The notes beneath the pieces are model-generated. The model had not been told where the DNA came from. It worked only from the letters and a program-made list of their open reading frames with translations, and ran no database searches. The translations under genes and the position numbers were made by a program. 64,000 bases of DNA from Nocardia brasiliensis ATCC 700358 (GTDB taxonomy: Bacteria > Actinomycetota > Actinomycetes > Mycobacteriales > Mycobacteriaceae): NCBI RefSeq assembly GCF_000250675.2, contig NC_018681.1, forward strand, positions 8,122,001 through 8,186,000, written 5' to 3'. Positions 33,627 to 42,193 of this stretch are shown one piece after another (positions within the stretch are counted from its first letter, which is position 1; each line of letters opens with the position of its first letter).

Positions 33627-34636
33627 CGGCGGGTGGTGGTGCGCAGTTCTCGCGGGAGGGAGAAGACCAGGGTTTCGTTGGCGGTGGTGACCGGTTGGAC
33701 GTCGCCGAAACCGTGCTCCTCGAGCATGTCGAGCACGCCGCGCACCAGGATGTCGGGCACCGAGGCGCCGGAGGTGATGCCGATCGTCTGCACACCGGCG
33801 AGCCAGGCGGTATCCACCTCGCGGGCGAAGTCGACCAGGTAGGCCGCCTTCGCGCCCGCGTTGAGCGCGACCTCGACCAGGCGGACCGAGTTGGAGGAGT
33901 TCTTCGAACCGACGACGATCACCAGATCGCATTCGGGCGCCATCGCCTTCACCGCCGTCTGACGGTTCGAGGTGGCGTAGCAGATGTCGTCACTCGGCGG
34001 ATCCTGCAGCGTCGGGAACCGCTCGCGCAGCCGCCGCACCGTCTCCATCGTCTCGTCGACGCTGAGCGTGGTCTGGGACAACCAGATCACCTTCGACTCG
34101 TCGCGCACGGTGACGTTGTCCACCGAGTCGGGGCCGTCGACGAGCTGGATGTGCTCGGGCGCCTCGCCGGCCGTGCCCTCGACCTCTTCGTGGCCTTCGT
34201 GGCCGATCAGCAGGATGTCGTAGTCGTCGCGGGCGAAGCGCTTGGCCTCCTGGTGCACCTTGGTCACCAGCGGGCAGGTCGCGTCGATGGTGTGCAGGTT
34301 GCGCGCGGCCGCCGATTCGTGCACCGCGGGCGAGACGCCGTGCGCGGAGAACACGACCAGCGCGCCCTCGGGCACCTCGTCGGTTTCGTCGACGAAGATG
34401 ACCCCGCGCTCGCGCAACGTCTCCACGACATGGCGGTTGTGCACGATCTCTTTGCGCACATAGATCGGCGCACCGTGCTTGTCCAGCGCCTTCTCGACGG
34501 TTTCCACCGCGCGGTCCACACCGGCGCAGTACCCGCGCGGCTCCGCTAGCAGCACCCGCTTGCCACCGGCGCGCTCGGTGGTTCCGGCTCCCGTCGAGCG
34601 GGCGATTCCGAGGTTCAAGGGTATGGCCGTGGACAT
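33623..34636 (-). CDS. ispH: 4-hydroxy-3-methylbut-2-enyl diphosphate reductase
   Basis: A 337-residue LytB/IspH. The three iron-sulfur cysteines lie in PRGYCAGVDRA, IDATCPLVTKVH and DDICYATSNRQ; the catalytic E-x-T-H-like region and the VVGSKNSSNSVRL substrate loop are present. It makes IPP and DMAPP in the last step of the methylerythritol phosphate pathway. ATG 34636 gives a 25-residue actinobacterial leader. It faces the Rv1109c-like gene across 280 bases in which nothing further was recognised. Confidence 0.97.
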   Translation of the reverse strand: MSTAIPLNLGIARSTGAGTTERAGGKRVLLAEPRGYCAGVDRAVETVEKALDKHGAPIYVRKEIVHNRHVVETLRERGVIFVDETDEVPEGALVVFSAHGVSPAVHESAAARNLHTIDATCPLVTKVHQEAKRFARDDYDILLIGHEGHEEVEGTAGEAPEHIQLVDGPDSVDNVTVRDESKVIWLSQTTLSVDETMETVRRLRERFPTLQDPPSDDICYATSNRQTAVKAMAPECDLVIVVGSKNSSNSVRLVEVALNAGAKAAYLVDFAREVDTAWLAGVQTIGITSGASVPDILVRGVLDMLEEHGFGDVQPVTTANETLVFSLPRELRTTTRR

Positions 34637-34916
34637 GCCGACAGCTTACGTGCGGACACCGACCTCGCGCTGTCCGGGCGCTGGCTCGTACAGCGTCCGC
34701 ATGGGCCGCACACCGCGGTCTACGTGCCGGGCGACCGACCCCGCCGACCGGTCTCGCGCCGCCGCGATGGTGTGCCATCTCACCGCCGGGGACGGCCGCG
34801 CGAACGCTGCCGCACCGGCGGCGAGGCGTGCGGCGTGCACACCTGTTCATACGCCAGAATCACACCCCGTGATCCCCGACCTTTGCTTAGCACACCATTT
34901 CGGGCAGGCTAGGACC

Positions 34917-35558
34917 ATGTTTCGACCACCGTTCCTGGCCCGGGTAGCCGCCGGGGCCGCCGTTTACGCCATCGAGGAGACTCGTCGGCTACCCACGGCC
35001 GCAATGAATCTGCCGATCACCGCCATCAGCCAGCTGCTGCAGACGACGATGCACGTCCAGCAGTTCGTGACCAGCCTCGCGCTCAAGGGCGACGCGGTCT
35101 TCGACCGGTTGGCCACTACTCCGGAGGAGCAGCCGGAGTGGGCGACCTTCGACGAGGACCTGCCCGCCGAACCGGCGTCCGGCCAGGTCCGCGCGAGCCG
35201 CTTCGACCTGTACGCCGACGACCCGGAGCCCGCCTCCTTCACCACCCCGGCCGAGAACCGTGCGGGCGAGCGCAACGGCCATGGCGCCACCGTGCACGCC
35301 ATCGAGCCGGAACCCCTTGCCCCCGTGGCAGAACCCGAGATCGACCGCGCGGCCGACCCCGCGCCGGAGATCCGTGAGCCGGAAGTAGCCACCCGCTACG
35401 ACTACGCGAACATGACTGTGGCCCAGCTGCGCGCCCGTCTGCGCATGCTGAGCCTCGAAGACCTTTCCGCGCTGCTCGAGTACGAGCAGCAGACCCTCGC
35501 CAGGGCGCCGTTCGTGACCATGCTGACGAATCGGATCGCCACCGTGCGGGCGCAGTGA
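34917..35558 (+). CDS. Lipid-droplet-associated-type protein (Rv1109c-like)
   Basis: A 213-residue protein. The N-terminus (MFRPPFLARVAAGAAVYAIE) is an amphipathic or weakly hydrophobic segment followed by PITAISQLLQTTMHVQQFVT, the arrangement of an actinobacterial protein described as lipid-droplet associated. The middle is acidic and disordered; the last 50 residues (YDYANMTVAQLRARLRMLSL) form a small helical, DNA-binding-like module. Its stop overlaps the xseA GTG, so it is the first gene of the xseA-xseB-VOC operon. ATG 34917 follows AGGA. Confidence 0.65.
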   Translation: MFRPPFLARVAAGAAVYAIEETRRLPTAAMNLPITAISQLLQTTMHVQQFVTSLALKGDAVFDRLATTPEEQPEWATFDEDLPAEPASGQVRASRFDLYADDPEPASFTTPAENRAGERNGHGATVHAIEPEPLAPVAEPEIDRAADPAPEIREPEVATRYDYANMTVAQLRARLRMLSLEDLSALLEYEQQTLARAPFVTMLTNRIATVRAQ

Positions 35559-36922
35559 CCGAACCCCGGACCTCACCGTCGCAGGCGGGCCGGGAAACCC
35601 TCGGTCCGCCGCGCGAATCCGGCCCCGCCGCCGCGCCGAACGCTGCGCCCGGCCGGGAGAATTCCGCCGAACAGCCGTGGCCGGTCCGCTCCGTCGCGCT
35701 CAAGGTCGCCCAGTGGATCGACCGGCTCGGCAGCATCTGGGTCGAAGGGCAGATCACCCAGATCAATCTGCGGCCGGGCACCCGCACCGCGTTCCTGGTG
35801 CTGCGTGATCCGTCGGCCGATATGTCCCTGTCGGTCACCTGCGACCCGGATCTCATCCGTAAATCGCCCGTTCCGCTGCAAGAGGGCAGCCGCGTGGTGG
35901 TCTACGGCAAGCTCGCGTTCTTCACCGGTCGCGGCACGCTATCTCTGCGGGTCATGGAGATCCGCCCGGTCGGCGTCGGCGAATTGCTCGCCCGCATCGA
36001 ACGACTCAAAGCGCTGCTGGCCGCCGAGGGACTCTTCGACCCGCGGCTCAAGCGTGCACTGCCGTTCCTGCCCGAGACGATCGGCCTGATCACCGGACGG
36101 GCCAGCGCCGCCGAACGCGACGTCCTGACCGTGGCCCGTAATCGTTGGCCCGCAGTACGTTTCGAGATCCGCAATACCGCCGTGCAGGGACCGACCGCGG
36201 TCCCGCAGATGCTGGAAGCCCTGGCGCAGCTCGATCGCGACCCGGCGGTCGAGGTGATCGTGCTCGCCCGCGGCGGGGGCAGCGTCGAGGATCTGCTGCC
36301 GTTCTCCGACGAGGCCCTCTGCCGTGCGATCGTCGCCGCGACCACCCCCATCGTCAGCGCGATCGGGCACGAACCCGACAACCCGCTCAGTGATCTCGTC
36401 GCCGACCTGCGGGCCGCGACACCGACCGACGCCGCCAAACGTGTGGTGCCCGACGCCGCCGCGGAACTGGCGGGGGTGCGCGATATGCGCGCCCGCTCGG
36501 CCGCCGCGCTGCGAGGCTGGGTCGAGCGGGAAACGCGTGCGCTCACCCAGCTGCGGTCGCGCCCGGTCCTGGCCGACCCGCTCCGCGAAATCGACCGCCG
36601 CACCGAGGAAGTCGAACGGCTGCGCGCCTCGGCCCGGCGCTGCGCCGAACAGTTCATCCGCACCGAGGCGACCGCGACCCGGCACCTGCGCGAAAAGCTC
36701 ACCGCCGTGGGACCGGCCGCGACCCTGGCCCGTGGTTACGCTGTCGTGCAGCGCGTCACCGGCACCGAACGCCACGTGGTGCGCACCATCGAGGACGCCC
36801 CCGCGGGCAGCCAGCTGCGCATCCGCGTCGCCGACGGCGCGATCACCGCCGCGGGACTGGGCACGCAGGCGCTGGGGCAGCGGGCCACCGACACCGACGA
36901 CACCGAAACGAGAAGGAGCTGA
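35555..36922 (+). CDS. xseA: Exodeoxyribonuclease VII large subunit
   Basis: A 455-residue protein starting at GTG 35555, coupled to the preceding gene. An N-terminal OB fold (VRSVALKVAQWIDRLGSIWV then EGQITQ) is followed by the catalytic core with IGLITGRASAAERDVL, VQGPTAVPQMLEAL, VIVLARGGGSVEDLLPF and VSAIGHEPDNPL, and a coiled-coil stretch. Exo VII degrades single-stranded DNA to short oligonucleotides from both ends. The first 40 residues are an extra polar tail. Confidence 0.95.
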   Translation: MTEPRTSPSQAGRETLGPPRESGPAAAPNAAPGRENSAEQPWPVRSVALKVAQWIDRLGSIWVEGQITQINLRPGTRTAFLVLRDPSADMSLSVTCDPDLIRKSPVPLQEGSRVVVYGKLAFFTGRGTLSLRVMEIRPVGVGELLARIERLKALLAAEGLFDPRLKRALPFLPETIGLITGRASAAERDVLTVARNRWPAVRFEIRNTAVQGPTAVPQMLEALAQLDRDPAVEVIVLARGGGSVEDLLPFSDEALCRAIVAATTPIVSAIGHEPDNPLSDLVADLRAATPTDAAKRVVPDAAAELAGVRDMRARSAAALRGWVERETRALTQLRSRPVLADPLREIDRRTEEVERLRASARRCAEQFIRTEATATRHLREKLTAVGPAATLARGYAVVQRVTGTERHVVRTIEDAPAGSQLRIRVADGAITAAGLGTQALGQRATDTDDTETRRS

Positions 36923-36925
36923 TCC

Positions 36926-37174
36926 TTGGCCGAGCCCGGTAAGGACACCGACACCGAACTGGCCGAGATCGCTACCTTCGGTTACGAACGTGCCCGCGAC
37001 GAACTGGTCAATGTCGTGAAGATGCTGGAGCAGGGCGGCCTCGACCTGGACGAGTCGCTCACCCTCTGGGAGCGTGGCGAGGCCCTGGCCAATCGCTGCG
37101 AGGAGCATCTGGCCGGCGCCAGGAAGCGCGTGGAGGACGCCCTGTCCCGCACCGACCTCGAGGACGAGAAATGA
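36926..37174 (+). CDS. xseB: Exodeoxyribonuclease VII small subunit
   Basis: An 82-residue protein starting at TTG 36926, 3 bases after xseA. The core FGYERARDELVNVVKMLEQG and LDLDESLTLWERGEALANRC is the signature of XseB, several copies of which wrap the large subunit. Its stop overlaps the next start. Confidence 0.95.
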   Translation: MAEPGKDTDTELAEIATFGYERARDELVNVVKMLEQGGLDLDESLTLWERGEALANRCEEHLAGARKRVEDALSRTDLEDEK

Positions 37175-37515
37175 CCATCCGGCGCGCCACCCCCGACATC
37201 CGCACCGACGATATCGAGCGCAGCCGCGAGTTCTACCGGCTGCTCGGTTTCGAGGAGGCGATGGATCTCGGCTGGGTCGTCACGATGGTGTCCCCGGCCA
37301 ACCCGACCGCGCAGGTGCTGCTCGTCGGGCCGGACGCGGAGCAGCTCCAGCCGAATATGAGCGTGGAGGTCGAGGATGTCGACGCGGTGCACGCGGCGAT
37401 GACCGCGGCGGGCGCGGATATCGTCTACCCCCTACGCGACGAACAGTGGGGCGTACGCAGGTTTTTCGTCCGCGATCCGAGCGGCACCATCGTCAACGTG
37501 GTCAGCCACCGGTAG
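37171..37515 (+). CDS. VOC-superfamily protein in the xse operon
   Basis: A 114-residue glyoxalase-fold protein (IRTDDIERSREFYRLLGFEE in the first half, MSVEVEDVDAVHAAMTAAGA and FFVRDPSGTIVNVVSH in the second). Its ATG overlaps the xseB stop (ATGA), so it is cotranslated with exonuclease VII. A link with DNA repair is not known; it may be a metabolite-detoxifying or resistance-type protein. Confidence 0.8.
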   Translation: MTIRRATPDIRTDDIERSREFYRLLGFEEAMDLGWVVTMVSPANPTAQVLLVGPDAEQLQPNMSVEVEDVDAVHAAMTAAGADIVYPLRDEQWGVRRFFVRDPSGTIVNVVSHR

Positions 37516-37558
37516 GGAAACGCACGTCGGCCCGAACTGTCGAAGTAGCCGGACCGCA

Positions 37559-37581
37559 CGACCCCGACCTCAGCGGGGTCG
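37559..37581. terminator. Bidirectional hairpin between VOC and DUF4245 genes
   Basis: Arms cgaccccg and cggggtcg with a 7-base loop lie exactly between the two convergent stops (37515 and 37588). Confidence 0.55.
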
Positions 37582-37587
37582 CCGGGC

Positions 37588-38175
37588 TCAGGCGCCGGCT
37601 TTGAGGGGCTGTGCGGCGACGACGGCCTTGGCCAGGGTGGTGAACGCGGCCCGATCGCCCGCACCGGTGATCAGCACCCGGGACTGGCCGAGGTCGGCGA
37701 CCCAGGCCGGTTCCGAACCGGGTTCGGAGTACACGACCCACTTCTGGTCGTCGATGGTTTCGGCACCGGTGGCGTAGCGCGAGCCCAGGACGTAGCGCGA
37801 CAGCGCTTCTTCGGTCGCGTTGCTCTGCGTGAACCGCATGTAGGTGCCCTGCGTAGTGATATAGCCGACAGTGCTGACCGGCCCCCCGCCGGTGCCGCTG
37901 ATGGCTTGGCGGCTGCCGGAGTTCGGCGTCCAATCCGCCGGCACGGCCGGGTTGCGGATCGGGAACGGCAGCGAGCGCGCGTCGGCGGTGAGCGCGGCCT
38001 TCACGTCGAAATGCGGGATCTGGCCCTGCGTCGGACCGTTTCCGGCGAAACTGCACTGGCTGGCGAGCCCGGCGAACACCACCGCGATCAGCACCAGCGG
38101 AATCAGCGACCAGAACAGATCCCGGTAGTCGTTGAGGATGCGCGGCTTTTGGTTGGGCACGGTTCCAGTATCCAC
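37588..38175 (-). CDS. DUF4245 domain membrane-anchored protein
   Basis: A 195-residue protein with a cytoplasmic leader, one membrane helix (LIPLVLIAVVFAGLASQC) and an extracytoplasmic domain (FDVKAALTADARSLPFPIRN, then GGGPVSTVGYIT and the closing DRAAFTTLAKAVVAA). This matches DUF4245, found beside glpX in mycobacteria (Rv1100). Function is unknown. GTG 38175 or GTG 38160 can start it. It is divergent from glpX across 114 bases. Confidence 0.8.
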   Translation of the reverse strand: MDTGTVPNQKPRILNDYRDLFWSLIPLVLIAVVFAGLASQCSFAGNGPTQGQIPHFDVKAALTADARSLPFPIRNPAVPADWTPNSGSRQAISGTGGGPVSTVGYITTQGTYMRFTQSNATEEALSRYVLGSRYATGAETIDDQKWVVYSEPGSEPAWVADLGQSRVLITGAGDRAAFTTLAKAVVAAQPLKAGA

Positions 38176-38289
38176 TCGCCCCTACGGTGTTCCTTCTCGC
38201 ACCCCGATCGACCGAGCAGGGTGTACGGCCGTCTCAAACCGAGTGAGACAATCGTCCGGTACGTACCGACGCACAGGAGGCACCCCGCA

Positions 38290-39333
38290 ATGACGGCATC
38301 TTCCCCGACACCGAGCCGCCGCGAGGCGCCGGACCGCAACCTCGCGCTCGAGTTGGTCCGCGTCACCGAGGCCGGGGCGATGGCCGCCGGCCGGTGGGTC
38401 GGCCGTGGCGACAAGGAGGGCGGCGACGGCGCGGCCGTCGACGCGATGCGGCAGCTGGTCAATTCGGTGTCCATGCGCGGCATCGTGGTGATCGGTGAGG
38501 GCGAGAAGGACGAGGCGCCCATGCTGTTCAACGGTGAGCTGGTCGGTGACGGCACCGGTCCCGAGGTCGATTTCGCGGTGGACCCGGTGGACGGCACCAC
38601 CCTGATGTCGAAGGGTTCGCCGGGCGCTATCGCGGTGCTCGCGGTCGCCCAGCGCGGCGCGATGTTCGATCCGTCCGCGGTGTTCTACATGAGCAAGATC
38701 GCGGTCGGCCCCGACGCCGCCGACGTGATCGATATCTCGGTGCCGATCAGCGAGAACATCCGCCGCGTCGCCAAGGCCAAGGGCCTGTCGAAGTCGGACC
38801 TGACCGTCTGCATCCTGGACCGCCCCCGCCACGCCGACCTCATCCAGCAGGTGCGCGACGCGGGCGCGCGCATCCGCCTGATCTCCGATGGTGACGTCGC
38901 GGGCGCCATCGCCGCGGCCCGCCCCGACTCGGGCACCGACATCCTGGTCGGCGTCGGCGGTACCCCGGAGGGCATCATCGCCGCCGCCGCCATGCGCTGT
39001 ATGGGCGGCGAACTCCAGGGCATGCTCGCGCCCACCGACGACGACGAGAAGCAGAAGGCGATCGACGCGGGCCACGACCTGGACCGCGTGCTCACCACCG
39101 AAGACCTGGTGGCCGGCGACAACGTCTTCTTCTGCGCCACCGGCGTCACCGACGGCGACCTGCTGCGCGGCGTCCGCTACTACGGGGGCGGCGCGTCGAC
39201 CCAGTCGATCGTCATGCGCTCCAAGTCGGGCACTGTCCGGATGATCGACGCCTACCATCGCCTGACCAAGCTGCGCGAGTACTCCTCGGTCGATTTCATC
39301 GGCGACGAACACGCGGTTCCGCCGCTCCCCTGA
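38290..39333 (+). CDS. glpX: Fructose-1,6-bisphosphatase, class II
   Basis: A 347-residue GlpX enzyme. Metal and phosphate motifs are GEGEKDEAPML, DFAVDPVDGTTLMSKG and VGVGGTPEGIIAAAAMRC. It hydrolyses fructose 1,6-bisphosphate in gluconeogenesis and is the main such enzyme in mycobacteria. ATG 38290 follows AGGAGG. The gene is followed by a classical terminator, so it is probably monocistronic. Confidence 0.96.
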   Translation: MTASSPTPSRREAPDRNLALELVRVTEAGAMAAGRWVGRGDKEGGDGAAVDAMRQLVNSVSMRGIVVIGEGEKDEAPMLFNGELVGDGTGPEVDFAVDPVDGTTLMSKGSPGAIAVLAVAQRGAMFDPSAVFYMSKIAVGPDAADVIDISVPISENIRRVAKAKGLSKSDLTVCILDRPRHADLIQQVRDAGARIRLISDGDVAGAIAAARPDSGTDILVGVGGTPEGIIAAAAMRCMGGELQGMLAPTDDDEKQKAIDAGHDLDRVLTTEDLVAGDNVFFCATGVTDGDLLRGVRYYGGGASTQSIVMRSKSGTVRMIDAYHRLTKLREYSSVDFIGDEHAVPPLP

Positions 39334-39355
39334 GCGGGACCGGCCGGAATCGATC

Positions 39356-39390
39356 AAGGCGCGCAGGCACATCCGCCCGCGCGCCTTTTT
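39356..39390 (+). terminator. Rho-independent terminator of glpX
   Basis: A GC stem ggcgcgc (39358-39364) and gcgcgcc (39379-39385) is preceded by AA and followed by five T residues, 25 bases past the stop. It is the clearest intrinsic terminator on the plus strand of the window. Confidence 0.85.
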
Positions 39391-39493
39391 CGGTCCGGCA
39401 CCCCTATTCCCGATCGAGACCGCCACGGCGGTGTGCGAATCACTACAGGCGTGGCAGCCCCACTGCGCTCCGCTCGGGCATATGGTCGGAAAC

Positions 39494-40897
39494 ATGGCAG
39501 ACGAGACGCAGTACCGCATCGAGCACGACACCATGGGCGAGGTCCGGGTCCCGGTGGATGCGCTGTGGCGGGCGCAGACCCAGCGGGCCGTGGAGAACTT
39601 CCCGATCAGCGGACGCGGCCTGGAGCGCGCGCAGATCCGCGCGCTCGGCCTGCTGAAGGGCGCGTGCGCCAAGGTGAACAAGGACCTCGGCCTGCTCGAT
39701 CCGGCCAAGGCGGACGCCATCATCGCCGCGGCGAACGAGATCGCCGCCGGCGCGCACGACGACCAGTTCCCGATCGATGTGTTCCAGACCGGCTCGGGCA
39801 CCAGCTCGAACATGAACGCCAACGAGGTGATCGCCTCGATCGCGAAGGCCAACGGCGTCACCGTGCACCCGAACGACGACGTGAACATGTCCCAGTCGTC
39901 CAACGACACCTTCCCGACGGCCGTGCACCTGGCCGCCACCGAGGCCGTGATCACCGACCTGGTGCCCGCGCTGGAGCATCTGCGGCTCGCGTTGCTGGAC
40001 AAGGCGACCGAGTGGCGGACGGTGGTCAAGTCCGGCCGCACCCATCTGATGGACGCGGTCCCGGTGACGCTCGGCCAGGAGTTCGGCGGGTACACCCGGC
40101 AGATCGCCGCGAGCATCGACCGCGTGATGGCGACCCTGCCGCGCCTCGGCGAGCTGCCGATCGGCGGCACCGCGGTGGGCAGCGGCTTGAACGCGCCGGA
40201 CGGGTTCGGTGGCAAGGTCGTCGCGGAGCTGGTCCGCGCGACCGGGCTCGACGCGCTGCGCGAGGCGCGCGACCACTTCGAGGCCCAGGCTGCCCGGGAT
40301 GGTCTGGTGGAGGCCTCGGGTGCGGTGCGCACCGTCGCGGTGAGCCTCACCAAGATCGCCAACGACATTCGCTGGATGGGTTCGGGCCCGCTCACCGGTC
40401 TCGGTGAGCTCCAACTGCCCGACCTGCAACCCGGCAGCTCGATCATGCCCGGCAAGGTGAATCCCGTGCTCCCCGAGGCGGTGACGCAGGTCGCCGCGCA
40501 GGTGATCGGCAACGACGCCGCGGTCGCCTTCGGCGGCGCGAACGGCGCGTTCGAGCTGAACGTCTACATTCCGGTGATGGCGCGCAATCTGCTCGAATCG
40601 ATTCGCTTGCTCGCCAATGTTTCCCGGCTGTTCGCGGACAAGTGCGTGCACGGTTTGGTCGCGAATGTGGAACACCTGCGCACGCTCGCCGAATCGTCGC
40701 CGTCCATTGTGACTCCGCTGAATTCGGCGATCGGTTACGAGGAGGCCGCCGCGGTAGCCAAGGAAGCGTTGAAGAACAAGAAGACAATTCGACAGACGGT
40801 CATCGACCGCGGCCTGCTCGACGAGAAACTCACCGAAGCAGAACTCGACCGCCGATTGGATGTGCTGTCGATGGCGAAGGTGAAAGACGGGAAATAG
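39494..40897 (+). CDS. fumC: Fumarate hydratase, class II
   Basis: A 467-residue fumarase of the aspartase/fumarase superfamily. Key segments are TGSGTSSNMNANEVIA, the SSNDTFPTAVH active-site strand, the SGRTHLMDAVPVTLGQE His region, and the signature GSSIMPGKVN. It interconverts fumarate and malate in the TCA cycle. ATG 39494 is preferred; ATG 39482 adds four residues. Gene order glpX-fum is the same as in M. tuberculosis. Confidence 0.96.
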   Translation: MADETQYRIEHDTMGEVRVPVDALWRAQTQRAVENFPISGRGLERAQIRALGLLKGACAKVNKDLGLLDPAKADAIIAAANEIAAGAHDDQFPIDVFQTGSGTSSNMNANEVIASIAKANGVTVHPNDDVNMSQSSNDTFPTAVHLAATEAVITDLVPALEHLRLALLDKATEWRTVVKSGRTHLMDAVPVTLGQEFGGYTRQIAASIDRVMATLPRLGELPIGGTAVGSGLNAPDGFGGKVVAELVRATGLDALREARDHFEAQAARDGLVEASGAVRTVAVSLTKIANDIRWMGSGPLTGLGELQLPDLQPGSSIMPGKVNPVLPEAVTQVAAQVIGNDAAVAFGGANGAFELNVYIPVMARNLLESIRLLANVSRLFADKCVHGLVANVEHLRTLAESSPSIVTPLNSAIGYEEAAAVAKEALKNKKTIRQTVIDRGLLDEKLTEAELDRRLDVLSMAKVKDGK

Positions 40898-40911
40898 AAA
40901 TGTTATTCGAG

Positions 40912-40950
40912 CGTCTCGTCGGATGCGCTACTACCTGCACCGACGAGACG
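40912..40950 (+). terminator. Hairpin after fumC
   Basis: Arms cgtctcgtcgg and ccgacgagacg (11 bp) with a 17-base loop begin 15 bases past the fumC stop. Confidence 0.6.
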
Positions 40951-40963
40951 TTCGAGAACATGC

Positions 40964-41000
40964 GCGCGGGTACGTCAGCCGAAGTCGGACGTACCCGCGC
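40964..41000 (-). terminator. Hairpin after the 28-residue peptide gene
   Basis: Perfect 13-bp arms gcgcgggtacgtc and gacgtacccgcgc enclose an 11-base loop, 6 bases beyond the stop of the minus-strand peptide gene. Its presence supports that gene being transcribed. Confidence 0.6.
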
Positions 41001-41006
41001 CGGGCA

Positions 41007-41093
41007 TCACAGGAAGATGCCGAGTGCCGCGAGGAACGCGCCTGCGCCGACCGTGGCCAGAGCGAGAAGACCGCCGAGAATTGCACTGATCAT
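41007..41093 (-). CDS. 28-residue hydrophobic peptide
   Basis: A short gene with an ATG at 41093 and TGA at 41007. The start is preceded on the minus strand by AGAAAGGAAAGAAAC, an unusually clear ribosome binding site for this window. The product is nearly all Ala, Gly, Leu, Ile and Phe (beginning MISAILGGLLALATV and ending ALGIFL) with no charged residue, so it is a single membrane helix. It has its own hairpin terminator. Similar tiny membrane proteins act as regulators of larger membrane proteins or as toxins; no family was recognised. Confidence 0.6.
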   Translation of the reverse strand: MISAILGGLLALATVGAGAFLAALGIFL

Positions 41094-41196
41094 GTTTCTT
41101 TCCTTTCTTGCTCCCGCCGAAGCGGGCGTACACACAGCTAATCGCTGGCTATAGGTTGTGTGTTTCACCACATTGTCGTGGGAGCAGAAAAGAAAA

Positions 41197-41229
41197 CCGG
41201 TCGGCGCCGGAAATCCTGGCGCCGACCGG
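41197..41229 (-). terminator. Intrinsic terminator of the desaturase gene
   Basis: Perfect 12-bp arms ccggtcggcgcc and ggcgccgaccgg with a 9-base loop; on the minus strand the stem is followed by TTTTCTTTTC. It lies just past the desaturase stop at 41237. Confidence 0.85.
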
Positions 41230-41236
41230 GAGAAAT

Positions 41237-42091
41237 TCAGCGCAGGTGGGAAAGTTCCTCGCGAGCCTTTTCACCCGCGTCACCGAGATCGGTACGCGTG
41301 AAAACGTTCCACCGCTGCAGCAGCGGCTTGAAAACCAGCTCGTCCTGCCGCGCCGGATCGTAGATCCCGGCCTCGGCGAGCACGTCGTCGCTGTTGCGTC
41401 CGTCGGCCAGGATCACCGACGGCACGGCGAAATCGGCGATCCGATCGGCAATGGCCCGCATCGTCTGATCCGGCGCCACGTTGAAGCCCGCCTCGACCAT
41501 TTTCGCGAAGAACTCGGCCTGCAGTTCGTCGTCGCGCGCGATGCGCTCGGCGATCGCGGTGACCATCGGGCTCTCGTTCAGCGCGGCGGTGTTGCGGTGC
41601 CGGATCGCGGCGGCGACCTCTTCGAAGGCGCACGCGGCGAGCACGTCGAGCAGGTGCATGCCGGGGCGGCGGAAGCCGGTGGTCATGTGCGCCATCCGCA
41701 TCCGCTCCAGTTCGACCGGGTCCACCGACCTGGTCACCATGAGGAAGTTGCGGATCAGGATCTCGTGGCGGTTCTCCTCGGCGGTCCAGCGGCCGACCCA
41801 GCGCCACCAGGCCCCGGTGCGCAGGTACTTGCCGAGCTCGCGATGGTACGAGGGCAGGTTGTCCGCGATGAGCACGCTGACGGTCAAGGCCAGCTTTGCC
41901 ACCTCGCCGAGTTCGGACTGTTCCGGATCCCAGTCGATACCACCGAGGAACGAGAAGTTACGGCCGTCGTCCCACGGCACGTAGTCGTGCGGCTGCCACC
42001 CGTCGGCGGCGTCGATGTGACGGCGCAGGGTGGATTCCACGTCCAGCTCGAGCGATTCGAGCAACTCGCGATCGGTCAAGAGAGTTTGCAC
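41237..42091 (-). CDS. desA2: Acyl-ACP desaturase-like protein (DesA2 type) with altered metal site
   Basis: A 284-residue protein related to the mycobacterial acyl-ACP desaturase DesA2 (HDYVPWDDGRNFSFLGGIDW; DNLPSYHREL; GRWTAEENRHE; HRNTAAL). Family members use a di-iron site of four Glu and two His to desaturate ACP-bound acyl chains. Here the first E-x-x-H (Glu106, His109) and a Glu in AFEEVA (near 158) remain. The helix that normally carries the first Glu reads LIADNLP (Ala76), and the second E-x-x-H reads D-E-L-Q (Asp188 to Gln191). Three of six expected ligands are therefore changed, so ordinary desaturase activity is doubtful. The start is GTG 42091. Alignment positions are from memory of DesA1 and DesA2. 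Confidence 0.8.
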   Translation of the reverse strand: MQTLLTDRELLESLELDVESTLRRHIDAADGWQPHDYVPWDDGRNFSFLGGIDWDPEQSELGEVAKLALTVSVLIADNLPSYHRELGKYLRTGAWWRWVGRWTAEENRHEILIRNFLMVTRSVDPVELERMRMAHMTTGFRRPGMHLLDVLAACAFEEVAAAIRHRNTAALNESPMVTAIAERIARDDELQAEFFAKMVEAGFNVAPDQTMRAIADRIADFAVPSVILADGRNSDDVLAEAGIYDPARQDELVFKPLLQRWNVFTRTDLGDAGEKAREELSHLR

Positions 42092-42148
42092 CTAGACAAC
42101 CTAGCGGTTGAGCCCGTGATACGGGGATTCAATGAATGAGACCGGACG

Positions 42149-42183
42149 GGCGTCCAGGACCGCCGTGGGCGGCCCCGGACGCC
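42149..42183 (-). terminator. GC-rich hairpin after the LGFP lipoprotein gene
   Basis: Outer arms ggcgtcc and ggacgcc with an inner ccgcc/ggcgg stem and a 3-base loop lie 11 bases past the lipoprotein stop on the minus strand. Confidence 0.6.
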
Positions 42184-42193
42184 GAAGTGCCAC

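Noticed and set aside
34637..34916. A small gene between ispH and the Rv1109c-like gene
   Set aside because: Short frames on both strands lack ribosome binding sites and have shadow-like composition.
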